A DNA stretch of 64,000 bases from Progne subis subis (taxonomy: Eukaryota; Chordata; Aves; Passeriformes; Hirundinidae): assembly GCA_022316685.1 (NCBI GenBank), contig JAKJHU010000053.1, positions 1,605,636 to 1,669,635 on the forward strand. The letters run 5' to 3'. The position numbers and the translations under genes are program-made. The notes beneath the pieces are model-generated. The model ran no database searches and had not been told where the DNA came from. It saw nothing but the letters and a program-made list of their open reading frames with translations. This document shows, piece after piece, positions 38,670 to 50,600 of the stretch; position 1 is the first letter of the stretch, and each line of letters begins with the position of its first letter.

Positions 38670-40093
38670 GTCAGATTTTGAAAATAGTTTAAAGAAGGTG
38701 CCTCTAACAACACTGTGTTAGGTCAGTTATTTCATCATTTTACATTGGGTTCTTTTCTTTATGCAGTTTTTATATTTCAGAGCGGAGAACAGCAACTCTT
38801 AATCGAAGTAGCATGCATATTTCATGGTAAAGATGCTTTGGGAATAAGGAATGTAAACAGTTCACTGTCAAAAACATTCCAACCTTACAGCTGAAGAAAA
38901 ATATGCAAACACAAAATTCTCATGGATGCTTTGGCAAACAAGCGTCTGACTCTGCTGTCCTGCCTGTGGCCAGACTCTTCCTCACCCCTGAGACACCAGA
39001 GCTGGGCCGCGTGCGCCGGGAGCTTCCGGGAGTGGCAGTGGGGACAGAACTCTGCAGTGGCCAAACAAAACCTGAGGAGTTGAGCAGGGCTTTCCTTGCA
39101 GAACGAGAGAGAGAAAAACCTGTTGTTGCTGCCCACTGTAATATGCTACGATATATTTATACCATGTCGAAGTTGTTTGCTGAGCAACTGTACTATAGAT
39201 TTAAACTTTATTAATATATATTTGCTTATGTTAGTGTAGTTTATATAGTCCTTGGTTATTGATAAATTTATTGTGTTGTTACAGCACAGTGATATGGTAT
39301 AAATATAAGTCTATACAGACACACCATATACTTAAGAATTTGGTCCCTTGCATAGTACTTTTATATTTGTACAGCAATGTCTTCAAGCAATCCCAGATTT
39401 TAGGGGAAATATTTTTGTAAATGCAGTGGTTTAAACAAAAAAGTCCAAACAATCCTTTTACTAAGTTTTAAATACATTTGTGGTTCAAAATGATTTAGTT
39501 AACAATTGAAATCAAGACACTAAATTAGTGAAAAGTGCACATTAGTAAAGTGAAGCTTAACAGTGGTTTTTGTAGCATGTGCTGTGATCAAACCAAGTGA
39601 CACATCGGCAGAAGTGTAGAAGTTGGACTACATGTGTAAATCTAGAACAAATTTCTAAAGGTTGCAGCTGGTTTACTTACTATTGTTGCCTTTTCTCGTG
39701 TTGTATCAGTGTAGAGCACTCTTAAAATACTCAAACCGCTTTGTCTTTGCTTTGTACTGTTGGTGCCTTCTTAGTCATGTACCCCACAAGTCCTGCATAG
39801 CTAATTTAGTTAATGGTAAGTTTAAAATAAAAAAGCAAAGGAAGATTTTATAAAAAAATAAATAAATCATTTTCTGTATGTTCTTATTCATTGTAACAAT
39901 TAAACATTTATATTGTGACAGATTTGTGATTTGGTTAATCTGTATAGATCAATTGTAAGTAGCAAAGGTTTATATTTCGTCTTATTCTTTTGATGTTGTA
40001 AACGTTTGTGATTTTCTTTTTTAAATCAGGTAACTTAATGTTCTGTTTTGTTTTTGGCATCTGAATCTTGTAAAAACAAATGCAAAGAAAATC

Positions 40094-40099
40094 ATTAAA
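40094..40099 (+). terminator. MAPK1: Distal MAPK1 poly(A) signal (ATTAAA)
   Basis: ATTAAA followed by TGTGTCCCTGTATTACC, a stretch also found at the end of a major human MAPK1 mRNA as I recall it. Cleavage would fall at about 40113-40125. It is the last conserved block seen, so I end the gene here. A longer form running to an ATTAAA near 40293 cannot be excluded. Confidence 0.65.
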
Positions 40100-42889
40100 T
40101 TGTGTCCCTGTATTACCAAACCAGCATAGTTCCGTGCATATCTAGAACAACTGGGACTTTGCTTTGCCCTGAGCTGGTCCATTGGCTGATCCAAAACTGC
40201 CCCTCCTTGGAAGTGCAGGGGGAGCAGCCTGCAGGCAAGAGCTGTAACTGCTCAAGGTGTGTGTCCCCCTGTGGAACTGGGCCAGCTTGGAATTAAATTA
40301 GGGAAGCCATCCAAAAGAAAAAAAAAAAAAAACCACAGATGAGCTTTCTTTATAGACAGGCAGAGATGTTTTATCTTTGGTATGAGAAAATGATGAAATC
40401 TTCACCTGCTGAGTGATGCAAATCAATTTCAGTGTATCTGATGGTTCACGGGCTTTTTTGACACTCTTTATATGGATGTTCATATTGCACTGTTCCCAAT
40501 GAAATCTTGAAAATTATTGATTGCATAATCCCTAGAAACCAAATGTTTTCATTTCAGTACAAAAAGGCTCTTCTCCAACCAGGGGTTTGAAATGTGAGAG
40601 TTCTGGGAGCAGTGCATGTAAGTTCATATCCCTGTCACGGAATTCTAATTCTTCTTCAAAGTACGGAACTCTTTAAAGGTGTAGCTGGATAATGCCAGCT
40701 AAAAACTTCTCTAATTAATATGAAAAGTCAAAAAATGTGACCTGGAACTAAAGAAAGCTTAACTATAACTGACCGGTCTGTAACAGCTCTGAGAACTGGC
40801 TTGTAAAAATTCATGTCTTGTTCCCTTCCTTGGCTTTTACTGCAGAGTACAGATTTCTTTCCCCCCAAGAATAATACAGAATTTCATTTTTGCCATATTT
40901 CTGTGTGTTCCATTTTTGTTGGCTGTGGCTGTTTCCTGGCAGAAGGTGTGTTCACCATAACATGGACATCAGGGAGGGACTTCAAGGTACAACTGCACAG
41001 CTGCTTGGCTCCAGGAAGCTTTTGGCAAGCAACTGATTGACTTAATGTTGTTGTGATCCTTGTTTCAGTGGGATTAGTTTGAAATACCACACAGATTTCC
41101 TGTGTTTCACCAGAACTGGCTGTAAACTCCATCTGTAAGCTTCAGGTGTAGTGGGCATTCCTGAGCTGTTGGGCACATGGGTTGGGGTGGTGGTTCCAGT
41201 GAGCACCCCTAGGTGCTGGGCAGATGCTGCACTCAAATACTCAGGAAGGCTGGCAAGGAGCTGCTTTTGAGTACAAGTCGTGTTTATTGGAAGAGATTAA
41301 TGTAAGTCTGATGGCATAAAGCTGTGTAGAACTCTGACACAGGACTTTGCAGACCAAAGATAATTCTGTGTTGTGCATGTTTCATCTTCAGTTATCCTGC
41401 TAAATTGCATATATGTAACAGTGAAAAGCTTAAAAAATCAAAAACATTTGAGGCATGTAGAAGACTCACAAACATCATCGCATCAACGTATGCTGTGTCT
41501 GTCGGTGGTTACCTTGCTCTGATGTGTCCTCTCCTGTCACATGAGTCCAGGTGGCTTCAGAAGGAGTTCTAGAGCCTCAACCCTTCCAAATGCAACGTCA
41601 GTGTGTCTGCTGAACACCACCCTGGTGTCAGAGGGGTTCACATCTCTGTCAGAAATGCAGCTCTGCTCATGAGCTGCTTGTGTGAAGCCTGGTCTTGGGA
41701 GTTGGATGTGATGAGGACTGTTCTGTTACCACTGTCTGTTCCCTGTAATTTATAAATTACATGGATAACTCTTCATGTGTTTTCTAAAACTGCTTTTTTT
41801 TTTCAGTACAACTTGCTATTGGCAATTCACTTTTCTCTGTGTTTAAAGTGAGTCTAAACAAGTTGTTACAAAAAAAATCTTTATTCTACAGGATTTGTGA
41901 GCTTTCTGATGATAAACAGCAGATTATTGATCCTGTTAAACTGATGTACCTTGTGAATACTAAAAACTTCCTGCAACTTCCCTAAAGCTGCCTCTCATTT
42001 TCTTCTCAATATGCACACACATAGATCCCATTTTTCCTGAAGTTCCTTCTCTTTCCAGCTGATTGATTAGTGTGGTAGAGAAATGTATGATCCTTCTAGT
42101 TTAGTACAGATGTAGCTTATATGTGAAGACTGAAGAGAGAAGACTTGAAGTCTTCCGTTCCTGATTTCCCTGAAAAGAGCAAGAAATACTTTACCGGAGT
42201 CTTGGCTTTGCAATGTTTTCTCCCCTAAAAAGACAGTAATAAAAATACTTGCATTTCTCTTCCCAGTCTGTGAGTTTGTGTGCACTCAGCTGTTGGCTGC
42301 TGCCTGCAGCACTGCTCCTCCCTGTCTCCTTGCCTTGCTGCTTGCACTGGGCTGACCTTTGATCTCACTGAGTTCCAGTGACTGCTCTTCCTCAGGGGTT
42401 TGCACTTTCCATGTTGGGATCTTTCTCCAAAGTCCCTTGTCTGCTCTGGCTTGATGACTTCACTCCTTTGTTCTTACTTTTCCTTAACTTGCACGCTTGT
42501 AGATTCCTGCAGTCTCACAGCTCTGCTTTTATTTGTGTCTCATTTTTTTGCCTCTGTACAGCGGAGCCAAGGACACAGTTGTGCTTCAGAGAGCTGGGTA
42601 CAGGCAGCTGACCCTGGAGCCCTGGTTCAGCCGCTGGCTCTGGGGAGAAAACCGAGATAGTGCAGAGCAGCTCCAGTCCGGATCAGCCCTGGGATGGCAC
42701 CAGCCAGGGCATTGGCATTGCAGGGATCTCTTACTCCACCTTGCGAGTTTAATTCTGACATGGAACACACAACTTAGAAATAATGGAAGATGTTAATCTC
42801 TCTATCTGTGATATGTGATCTATGTCTGAAAATCCAGGCTTTTTTAGCAAAGAAACTCCAACAAACCCAAAGCTGTAAGAGAATGCCAT

Positions 42890-42892
<3 letters not shown>

Positions 42893-42943
<51 letters not shown>
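42893..42943. repeat. T51 homopolymer
   Basis: 51 uninterrupted T, the longest homopolymer in the window. It reads as a poly(A) tail on the minus strand, but I find no recognisable retrocopy next to it. Runs this long are unstable and often mis-sized in assemblies. Confidence 0.9.
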
Positions 42944-42948
<5 letters not shown>

Positions 42949-45900
42949 GCTATCACTAAAAGACTTGAGATGCACCTTTTAGGGAGGTGGTTTGGTTGGT
43001 TGGTTTGTTGTTTGTGATTTTTTTGTAACACCCAAGACTAAATGGCTTGCTGTGAACATATTTTTCTGCCTTAAAACTGCAAATGCAAAAATGCTGAATA
43101 TTCAGAATTTTGGCTTGAGACTCACTGAACTGATGATACCACAAGACAGCTGGAAGGTTTTTTTAGTCAAGCCTTTCTCCTAGGTCACCTTTAACTCTGA
43201 TAGCTAGTACTGAAAAAGAAATTTGGATTAAAAATCCTTTCTTTGGTCCTGGAAGTGTTAAAACACAGATATTCTAACTTATAGTTGAGGCACCACTGAC
43301 TCAAGAGTTCAAGCTTTAGAGTTTTTAATGCACTCTATGTTTTTAAAAAGCTTTTTGTTAGTTTTTGTACACATGCATACCTTTGCAGGCTTTCTCAGTA
43401 GGTTTGTACAGGTGTGGAGGGGACACAAACTTGCAGGCCAGTTTGCCCACTCAAATATAGTGGGTGTTGTGGCTGTCACTAGCTCCGTGTTTTGGTTCTG
43501 TTTCCCTTCATGCAGTGTAAGTGCAGCACTCCAGACAAAAGTGGGGATTGAAAACAAAACTATTTCTTACTCATTCTGTTGTAGTTAAACTGAATATAAA
43601 TTTGGATTTGAGGATATGCTTGGTATTTTGGACGAATTGTGTTAAGCTGTTTTTACAGCTGACTTGGTGACATTTCTGTAAGTAAAATATGCTGTTGTTC
43701 CAGCATGGCAAAGGTCTGCATAATTCATGTGCTCAACTTAATCACTGGTTTTCTTCTTGTGACAATAAATGGCATTGTACCAAAAGCAATATATCCTGTG
43801 TGCAGTTAGTAGTGGAAATAATTATTACTGTGCAGCTTGTATTTTCATTGTCTTTGCGGCCATTGCGTGGATTGTGTGCACTGTCAGCCGCTCCAGGCTA
43901 TTAAAGACGTCTGGAGGAAAACCAGGTCCTGAATAACACTGGTTTGCTTTCTGGAAGCTGCTGCTGTATTTTGAAGAAGAAAAGGGTTGCACCTGGTGCT
44001 GCATTAAGTTTATTATCTTCTGAGTCTTGTCATCAGAATACATCTAAGTCTAGAGTCTTTCTCCAGATTTGTTCCTTCACATTGTTCCTCTTGAGAAAGG
44101 CCCAGGCTCAACACCAGCATCATTAGAGCCAAGGATGATAAGAGAGCAGAAGGGCTTTTTTCTCTGCTTAAACTCGGGATTCTGCTAAACTGTACTCGGC
44201 TTTAGAGCATGGCACTGTAAAAAGACTTGTGGAATGCTGCAACTGGCTTTTGCTCACCAACTACTTAAGACTAGATAAGACCTCACAGGCAATATGCAAT
44301 GCTTGGGAACTCTCTAGTCATAAGTTCTGTTCCCTCCTGCCCCCCAGTAGCAATTCTGCCCTACTGGCTCCGCAAGTAAACCAGCCCTGGATAACTCCCT
44401 TCAAAGGGAAGCTTTGGGTTTCATTTCTGGGTGCTCAAAAAGGCAAGATATTAAGACAGTTTTCTCCATATCACTTGCATTTGACTGCTAGTGTAGTACT
44501 CATTATACTAAAATGTCACTGTACAAAAAAATTTCATGCTATAGAAATAAGAGGGCTGAAGAGCTTGTTTTTCTCTACGTATATTCCTTCTTGCTCTCTA
44601 AGTCTGTAGAAAAATACCTACTTTCAGTTAGAGCTAAATAGCCTTTCTGCAATTCTCTGTGCACACTTTTCTCTGCTGCCTCCTACTCCTCTTAGATGTG
44701 ACTTACTTTACTGCTAATGGTGTTATAAAAACTGTAGTACTACAGGTGTCATGTGATAACTTGTAAATAAAATTACTGTAAACGCACAATCAAGTTATTT
44801 GTGATGCTGCTCTGTACACGTGTGACACTGCCTTAGCTGTCAATCCTCACTGCACTTCCCTGGAGGATCGCTTGGGGATTATGAAGGTTGTGCCTGTGCC
44901 TTGTATGAGGAACCTTTTGCTGACCAGCCTCCACAGCAATCTGGTCCTATTAACAAGTTCCAGGCAACTCCAGCATTGACAGCAATTATTCCTAGGCAGG
45001 AATATTGCTACATTATTTGCCAGCTGACAGCAAATCAACCCTTCTGTCAGACTGATTGTCAGTGGAGCAATAATACAGTTTTATTGAAATACCTCTAACC
45101 ATTTGTATAGCAAGTACAGAACACAGGATTATTTACAGTGGGCAGCTGATGAGGAAGTCGCTACTGGGGCATTGTGTCCTTGGAGCCTGTTGGTGTTTCC
45201 TGTCCAAGTGAGAGCGGGGCGGAAGCATGGAAGAGGTGTGACCTGTGTGGAGAACACGAAGTGCTGTGTTTTAGTTCAGAATCCACATGCACTGCTCTGC
45301 TGCACTCTCTGTGGGTGTCGAGGCTGGCAGTGGAGCAGCAGAGGCTGCGTGGCTGGGCTGGAGCAGAGGGACAGCAGGAATGCCAGGAGCTGGGAGACAT
45401 GCTCAGGAGCAGTGCTCCTTCTCCTAGAAATCGGTCCTGACGAGATGGAAGGAGCAGCCAGGTGTGAAGGCCTTCAGAAGGATTTGCCCTCGTGAACACC
45501 GGTGTCCCTGTGTTGTCATCAGGCAGTGCAGCAGCAGATAAAATTTAAGGGGTTTCATGTCTTTTCTTTGGGGAGGTGAATATGAAATACTTTTAGGAGT
45601 TATTCAAATGGCTGAATTTTCTGCAGTGCTGAAGAGAGAAGCAGCTTGTAATTCCCAACTACCTGAGGCTTCAGTCAGCTGTCTTTCATGTATGCAGGGA
45701 AAAACTCACTTTTTGGAGATGACAGTATTTCTGCTTCCCAACTTTTAACTGCTTCTGTAATTCTTCCCTGGTTTCTTCCCTTTAAACCTCCTTCCCTGCA
45801 ACTGTTACATACAGGGTTTGGGAGCCTGAGTCTTCCAAAGGTATTGAAGTGAATTAAGAGGCAAATACCACATGGAAACATTTTCCTGGAAACAATTTTA

Positions 45901-47559
45901 CTTAACATGGATCAAACAGTTTCTCAAAGCAGGAACTTGTGGCCTTTTACTACAAGGGGTAATAGAGTTTATTTACAACAAGCATATTAATCTAAACATT
46001 TAGCTCAAAGAATAAATACAAATACAATCCTTTTTAGAATAAAATGCCATGTCTCTAATAGCAATTGAATTAAATCTCAGGGGGGAAAAAAGGGACTAGA
46101 AAACAAAAATATCTTCAAATCAATGTGCTTGATGAATGAAATTTGTGTGTGCAACAGGGATTGTCTGAAGGTGGTGATTAAAATCCAGGTGGGTTTGGTG
46201 GGTAGAGAGGTGAGCAGCAACAATGAAGTCTGTGGCATTTCTTGTATAAATATTTCTGTCTGCAAATTGCCACATTCCTCATCAAACAAAGGTAGCAATT
46301 AATAAGGCAGAAGAGTCTATTTCAGCTCTTAAGGTACTCATTTCAGGATATTCAGGAATTGTCTTGGCATTCACTTGCACCGAGAATGGATTCATGATGA
46401 CATGTTTGTGTTCAATTACTGAAATTTTGCATGTGTATATTTTGGTTTTACTTGAATGTATGAATCATTGGAATATCTGGTAATTTTCACTGTGAAAAGA
46501 AGTGTGATTGCCTTTCAGTGATCTGTCTTGCTCCTGCTTGCTAACTGTGCTAGTTTTTGGAGCAGGGGGCGTGAAGCCTTCCATTCCCTAGAATAAAATA
46601 ATCTTCAGGTAAACTAGTAAAAATTACAAACTCTTTGTATGGCCTGTTTAGGGGTAATAAATGCATCTGTAAACCCTTTGCACCTACTCAGGCAGTGAAA
46701 TGCTAACTAATTTCTGAAAAGCTTGAGGGAAACAGAGAATGTAAACCCAGCTCATGCTCTCTTCCTGTGAGCACAATTCCTCCTGCTGGAGACTACACCA
46801 CGGGCTGTCAGCTTCCAGGGCTTGGTAATCAGCAGTTGCTACAATACTACTGGGTGGGTTTTCCAATGCCATGCTGGTTTTCTTAAACCAGCCCCAAAAC
46901 TGGATTCACCCAGTCTAGTGCCCAATCTCCCTCGGGAAGTAATGGGCACAGCCAGAGGTGTGCTGCCTGGTATCTTCTTGCAATGATTTTGTTTCCATTT
47001 GATGTCTTGCACAATCATTTATTTTCTCTTTAGCCCTCTTACACTTTAAAGGCTGTGCTGGGGTCAGATGAATGCCTGGCCTTCCTGGATAACAGGCAGT
47101 CCATGCTTGTGGGATGACAGAGATAGTGCTAAAGGCACTCTTGCCCCCCATACATTGCAGCTGTGTTAATTATCAAAGAGTGGGAACAGCCTTGCCCTCA
47201 CAGCTATGGGGGTGATAAAAGAGTGAATTAGCTGGGAGAGGAGTCTGTTGGCTGTGCTGTGAGGAGGAAGGGACAGGAAATCATGCGAGGGACAGAAAGG
47301 GTAAGGTGGCCGTGCCAGGAAGCAGCGAGCTGGAAATGGAGAAGGAAGAGAGAAGAAGGAGAGAAAGAGCCGAAGTTGTGTGGAGCTACTCATGGGACTG
47401 CAACATAGAAAAGTTATGAAAGACTTTTAGATAACAAGGTACTGATACTTGGAGCCCCCTGAAGTTTTTAAAGGAGCAGTCTTGAGTGATGTGTCCATCT
47501 CGATGATGACACATCCTGAGAACTTTCTGTAATTCACTGCCATCAGATGTAGCTGAGCT

Positions 47560-47675
47560 CCTGAAGGAACCTCTGAAGGTCACCTGGCCCAAACCCTGCT
47601 GATAGTGCAGGTGTGGTGACCTGGTCACCTCTGGGCTGCATGAGGCTGAAAAGAACCTGCTCAAGGGGAGCAGAG
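47560..47675 (-). mobile_element. Probable CR1 LINE remnant
   Basis: The stretch with 'ggaacctctgaaggtcacctgg' and 'cccaaaccctgct', then 'gaacctgctcaagggg', resembles the complement of the CR1 3' region (the 'gacctctggaggtcatctggtccaacccc' segment). It is short and diverged, so the assignment is less secure than the other CR1 copies. Confidence 0.5.
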
Positions 47676-50600
47676 ATGTAGATCTTTAGTTTCATCCTTG
47701 TTAATACCTTATACTGCTAAACTCTGCAGTTTTTAAGAAATACAGTGATCAAGACAGATTCAGGCATGGGATCTATTCTTTAATCACTTCCACCCTTACT
47801 TCAGTCCTGCTGGGTGTAGGGTATGCAGGGAGCTACCCCTCGCATCATTTTTCTGTTTTGACTGGAAGACATTGGCAGCGAAGGATGATCCTTGTTTGTA
47901 CAGAGCCTTCAGCTGCCGCAGAGATGCAAAGGCTGAGCCCCTTGCAGCACAGGCTGCCCTTGCTGGCACTGCCAACAGTTCGTGCCGTTCCTGCTCCCAG
48001 GCTGAGCTTTCATTCTTATGTCACATCACACGTTTCAGGTACTGGATTTTGCACATATCTTCTACAGATCAAATCCCGTTTTGTGTAATGTTTGCTATTC
48101 GTTTTGTCTGCTGGTCAAATTTTTTAGCAACGGTGATCTAGTCTCCAGAAAGCAAAAAATAACAGATAAAATCGGCCCAAGAAATGACGTAATGACACTT
48201 TATTCAGTCTCGAGGTAGAAACCTTGCCTCCGTTTAAATCCAAATAAGTGCTTTCGAAGGAAATAAGAAAGCGTAACCGCAGCTCAGAGCTCAGTGCTGC
48301 AAAGCGCTCCTGCCTAGCCCGGTCCTGCAAAGCTGTCGGGATGGTCACGGCTGTGCTCGGGCCATCTGCTGGGGGAAAGCTGCCATGAGCTGCTTTATAC
48401 AAATAAAGACCTTGCTGACGGCACTCAACCACCATCGTTAAAAAGCAGGATTTTTAATAATATGAATACTCAGACTGTCCAGAAAAATATCATGTAAGTC
48501 TTCTACATTTAGAGCTCCAGTGTTTGTTAAAGGCTAATCTAGTGACAGGGTACAACACAAACATATCTCTGAAACTGTAGATGAATCATTTCTATTTTTA
48601 TGTAGTGGGTTCGAGGGTTCTTTTGTTTTGGGTTTGGCTATTTGTTTAGTAGTGTTATTTTAAAGCAGTCCGAGTCTCACAGTGGGTGTACAGTATGACT
48701 GGTCAAGGCAGTAGAAATGAGGATTTAAAGACAATTTTGTTGCGTGGGACTGATTTGATCATTCTTCCTTTTTTTTCCCTTGTTTCTGGTGTAGGTCCAA
48801 GCAATTCCAACCACCTACAAAAAATGCACCCCACCGTGCTAGGCAGTGAAGCACAGAAGCAAGGTGAGGCACTGGGAACTTAATATGAATATTAATGATT
48901 ATGATTATGCTAGTTATGATTGTCAAACTTGGTACAATCTGTTCTTCTCATCTCTGTTCCCATCCCCCTGGTTCCATACATACTAGCAGAAGTATCAAAA
49001 GAGCAATTCAAGATAGAGGACTAAGAGAACAGTATTATAGCTTGTAACATGAAAAATAAACTTCACCAGCCTGTAGCTGTGTTTTATACCCCCAGCTAAG
49101 ATGACACATTCCTCCCTTGTAACAATATCCAAGGGGTTGCAGAATCTTGTTTGTAGCAGCAGCAAAGCCTCTTGTGGGAAGTTCCTGGATGCTGATGCTC
49201 AGGGGATTTTGCTGGTTCCAGTAGCTTTTCTGCCAGTTTCCATGCCCTGCTTTGCACCCTGCTCACACAGTTAATGCTGTCTGCTCTGCTCTATAATTCT
49301 TTAGCTCACACAAGAGCAAGTATCGGTTTTTTGATCAAATGTGAGTTATGTTGACTTCTGCTTGTGTGCTCCTGCCAGAGCAGCTGGTTTAGTTTTGTCC
49401 TGTGCCCCCTGAGCCATCCAGAGGTCCCAAAAGGAACCCAAAAGTTTGAGATACCCCAGAAAGGCACTGGAATGTGGATATTTCTGGCAGAACAGGGTCT
49501 TCTCAAGGATACCAGGGAATATAAAGCCAAAACATAGGATGCAAAACAGGCTTCAGAAAAACACAGGACAAAGGCACCTGTGACAGTTCCTTTGCATGGT
49601 ACGCCAGCATTGGCACTACTTTTCTGGAATATATGGATGCAGAGAAGGACGTTGAAGACTGTAACCCTCAGCTGGTGTGGGTAAGATCCACCTGAGCGCT
49701 GGCCTCTCCAGAACTTAGATACCAGCTGAGATGGCGTTGCAATATTTGCATTTCACCCCTCTGTTACCAGACAACAACCTTCTAACCTGGCACAGTGTGG
49801 AACATGAAGCAGCAGCATTACCTCTGCCTTTATTTTAAGTAATTGTTATTATATTACATTACACACACCTGGTAACTTTTATGTGTAGTGCTGGATGCCA
49901 CTGTCTCAAGCAGATGTAAGAGAGTCTTTTATAGCTTCCTCCCACCCTTGTTCCAGTCATTTCAAATACTGATGATGCTGTGGTTGCAGCAGCCTGGTCA
50001 CCCCGTTCTTCTTCTGTGCTGCCTCCCTGGGCCACAAGCTGCAGTAATCCCTGTGCCAGGCTCAGCAAGCATTCTGACAGACATGTCAGTACCAGAGCAG
50101 AACAGAGAGAGCATTCAGCAGCTGTATGGCACTGCACAGAGCACAGCAAGTACGTACTGTGTGCAAAGTGCCTCCTGACCAAGTGACACACTTAATGCAA
50201 AGATTTTTTTCTTGGTACAAAATCTAGCAAGGAATCCTTCAAATAAAGCTGTAATGCAGCTCTGAGTGGATTTGCTTTATGAAATGGGTATGATGTACAG
50301 CAGAGAGAGCGAGACTTTGACACTATTAACTCACTGTGGCAGTCTTGCAGACCCGTATTTATTTTCAGATTTCTGAGCATGTCTGCAGGGGATACAAAAT
50401 GGATTTTTAGATGTGGAATGTTTTCCAGCTTGGTAGCTACATTACAAGGCAAAGGTGCTTTGTCACTCACGCCTGACTATCATGGATGCTTTGTATGACA
50501 TAGCAGGAGAGACTGTTCTTGCTATGCATATTTTTCTGGGGCTTGTGATTCCTTGGAAACAGGCACTTCCTTTGTTTCCACATTGTATGGATGAGGAGAT

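Larger units (their letters stand above)
35979..40120 (+). other. MAPK1: MAPK1 terminal exon, long 3'UTR
   Basis: About 4.1 kb with no coding content. Several blocks are recognisable to me from the human MAPK1 3'UTR: the opening GACAAGG segment, a block near 36250-36430, a block near 37030-37720 ending at an AATAAA, and a long block near 39330-40140. Conservation between bird and mammal over such lengths implies regulatory elements (RNA-binding protein or microRNA sites). T runs lie at 36387-36404 and 38647-38669. The open frames within it are not genes. Confidence 0.85.

Noticed and set aside
45103..45499. Overlapping 130- and 112-codon open frames on opposite strands
   Set aside because: No recognisable protein, no splice or conservation evidence, and opposite-strand overlap typical of chance.
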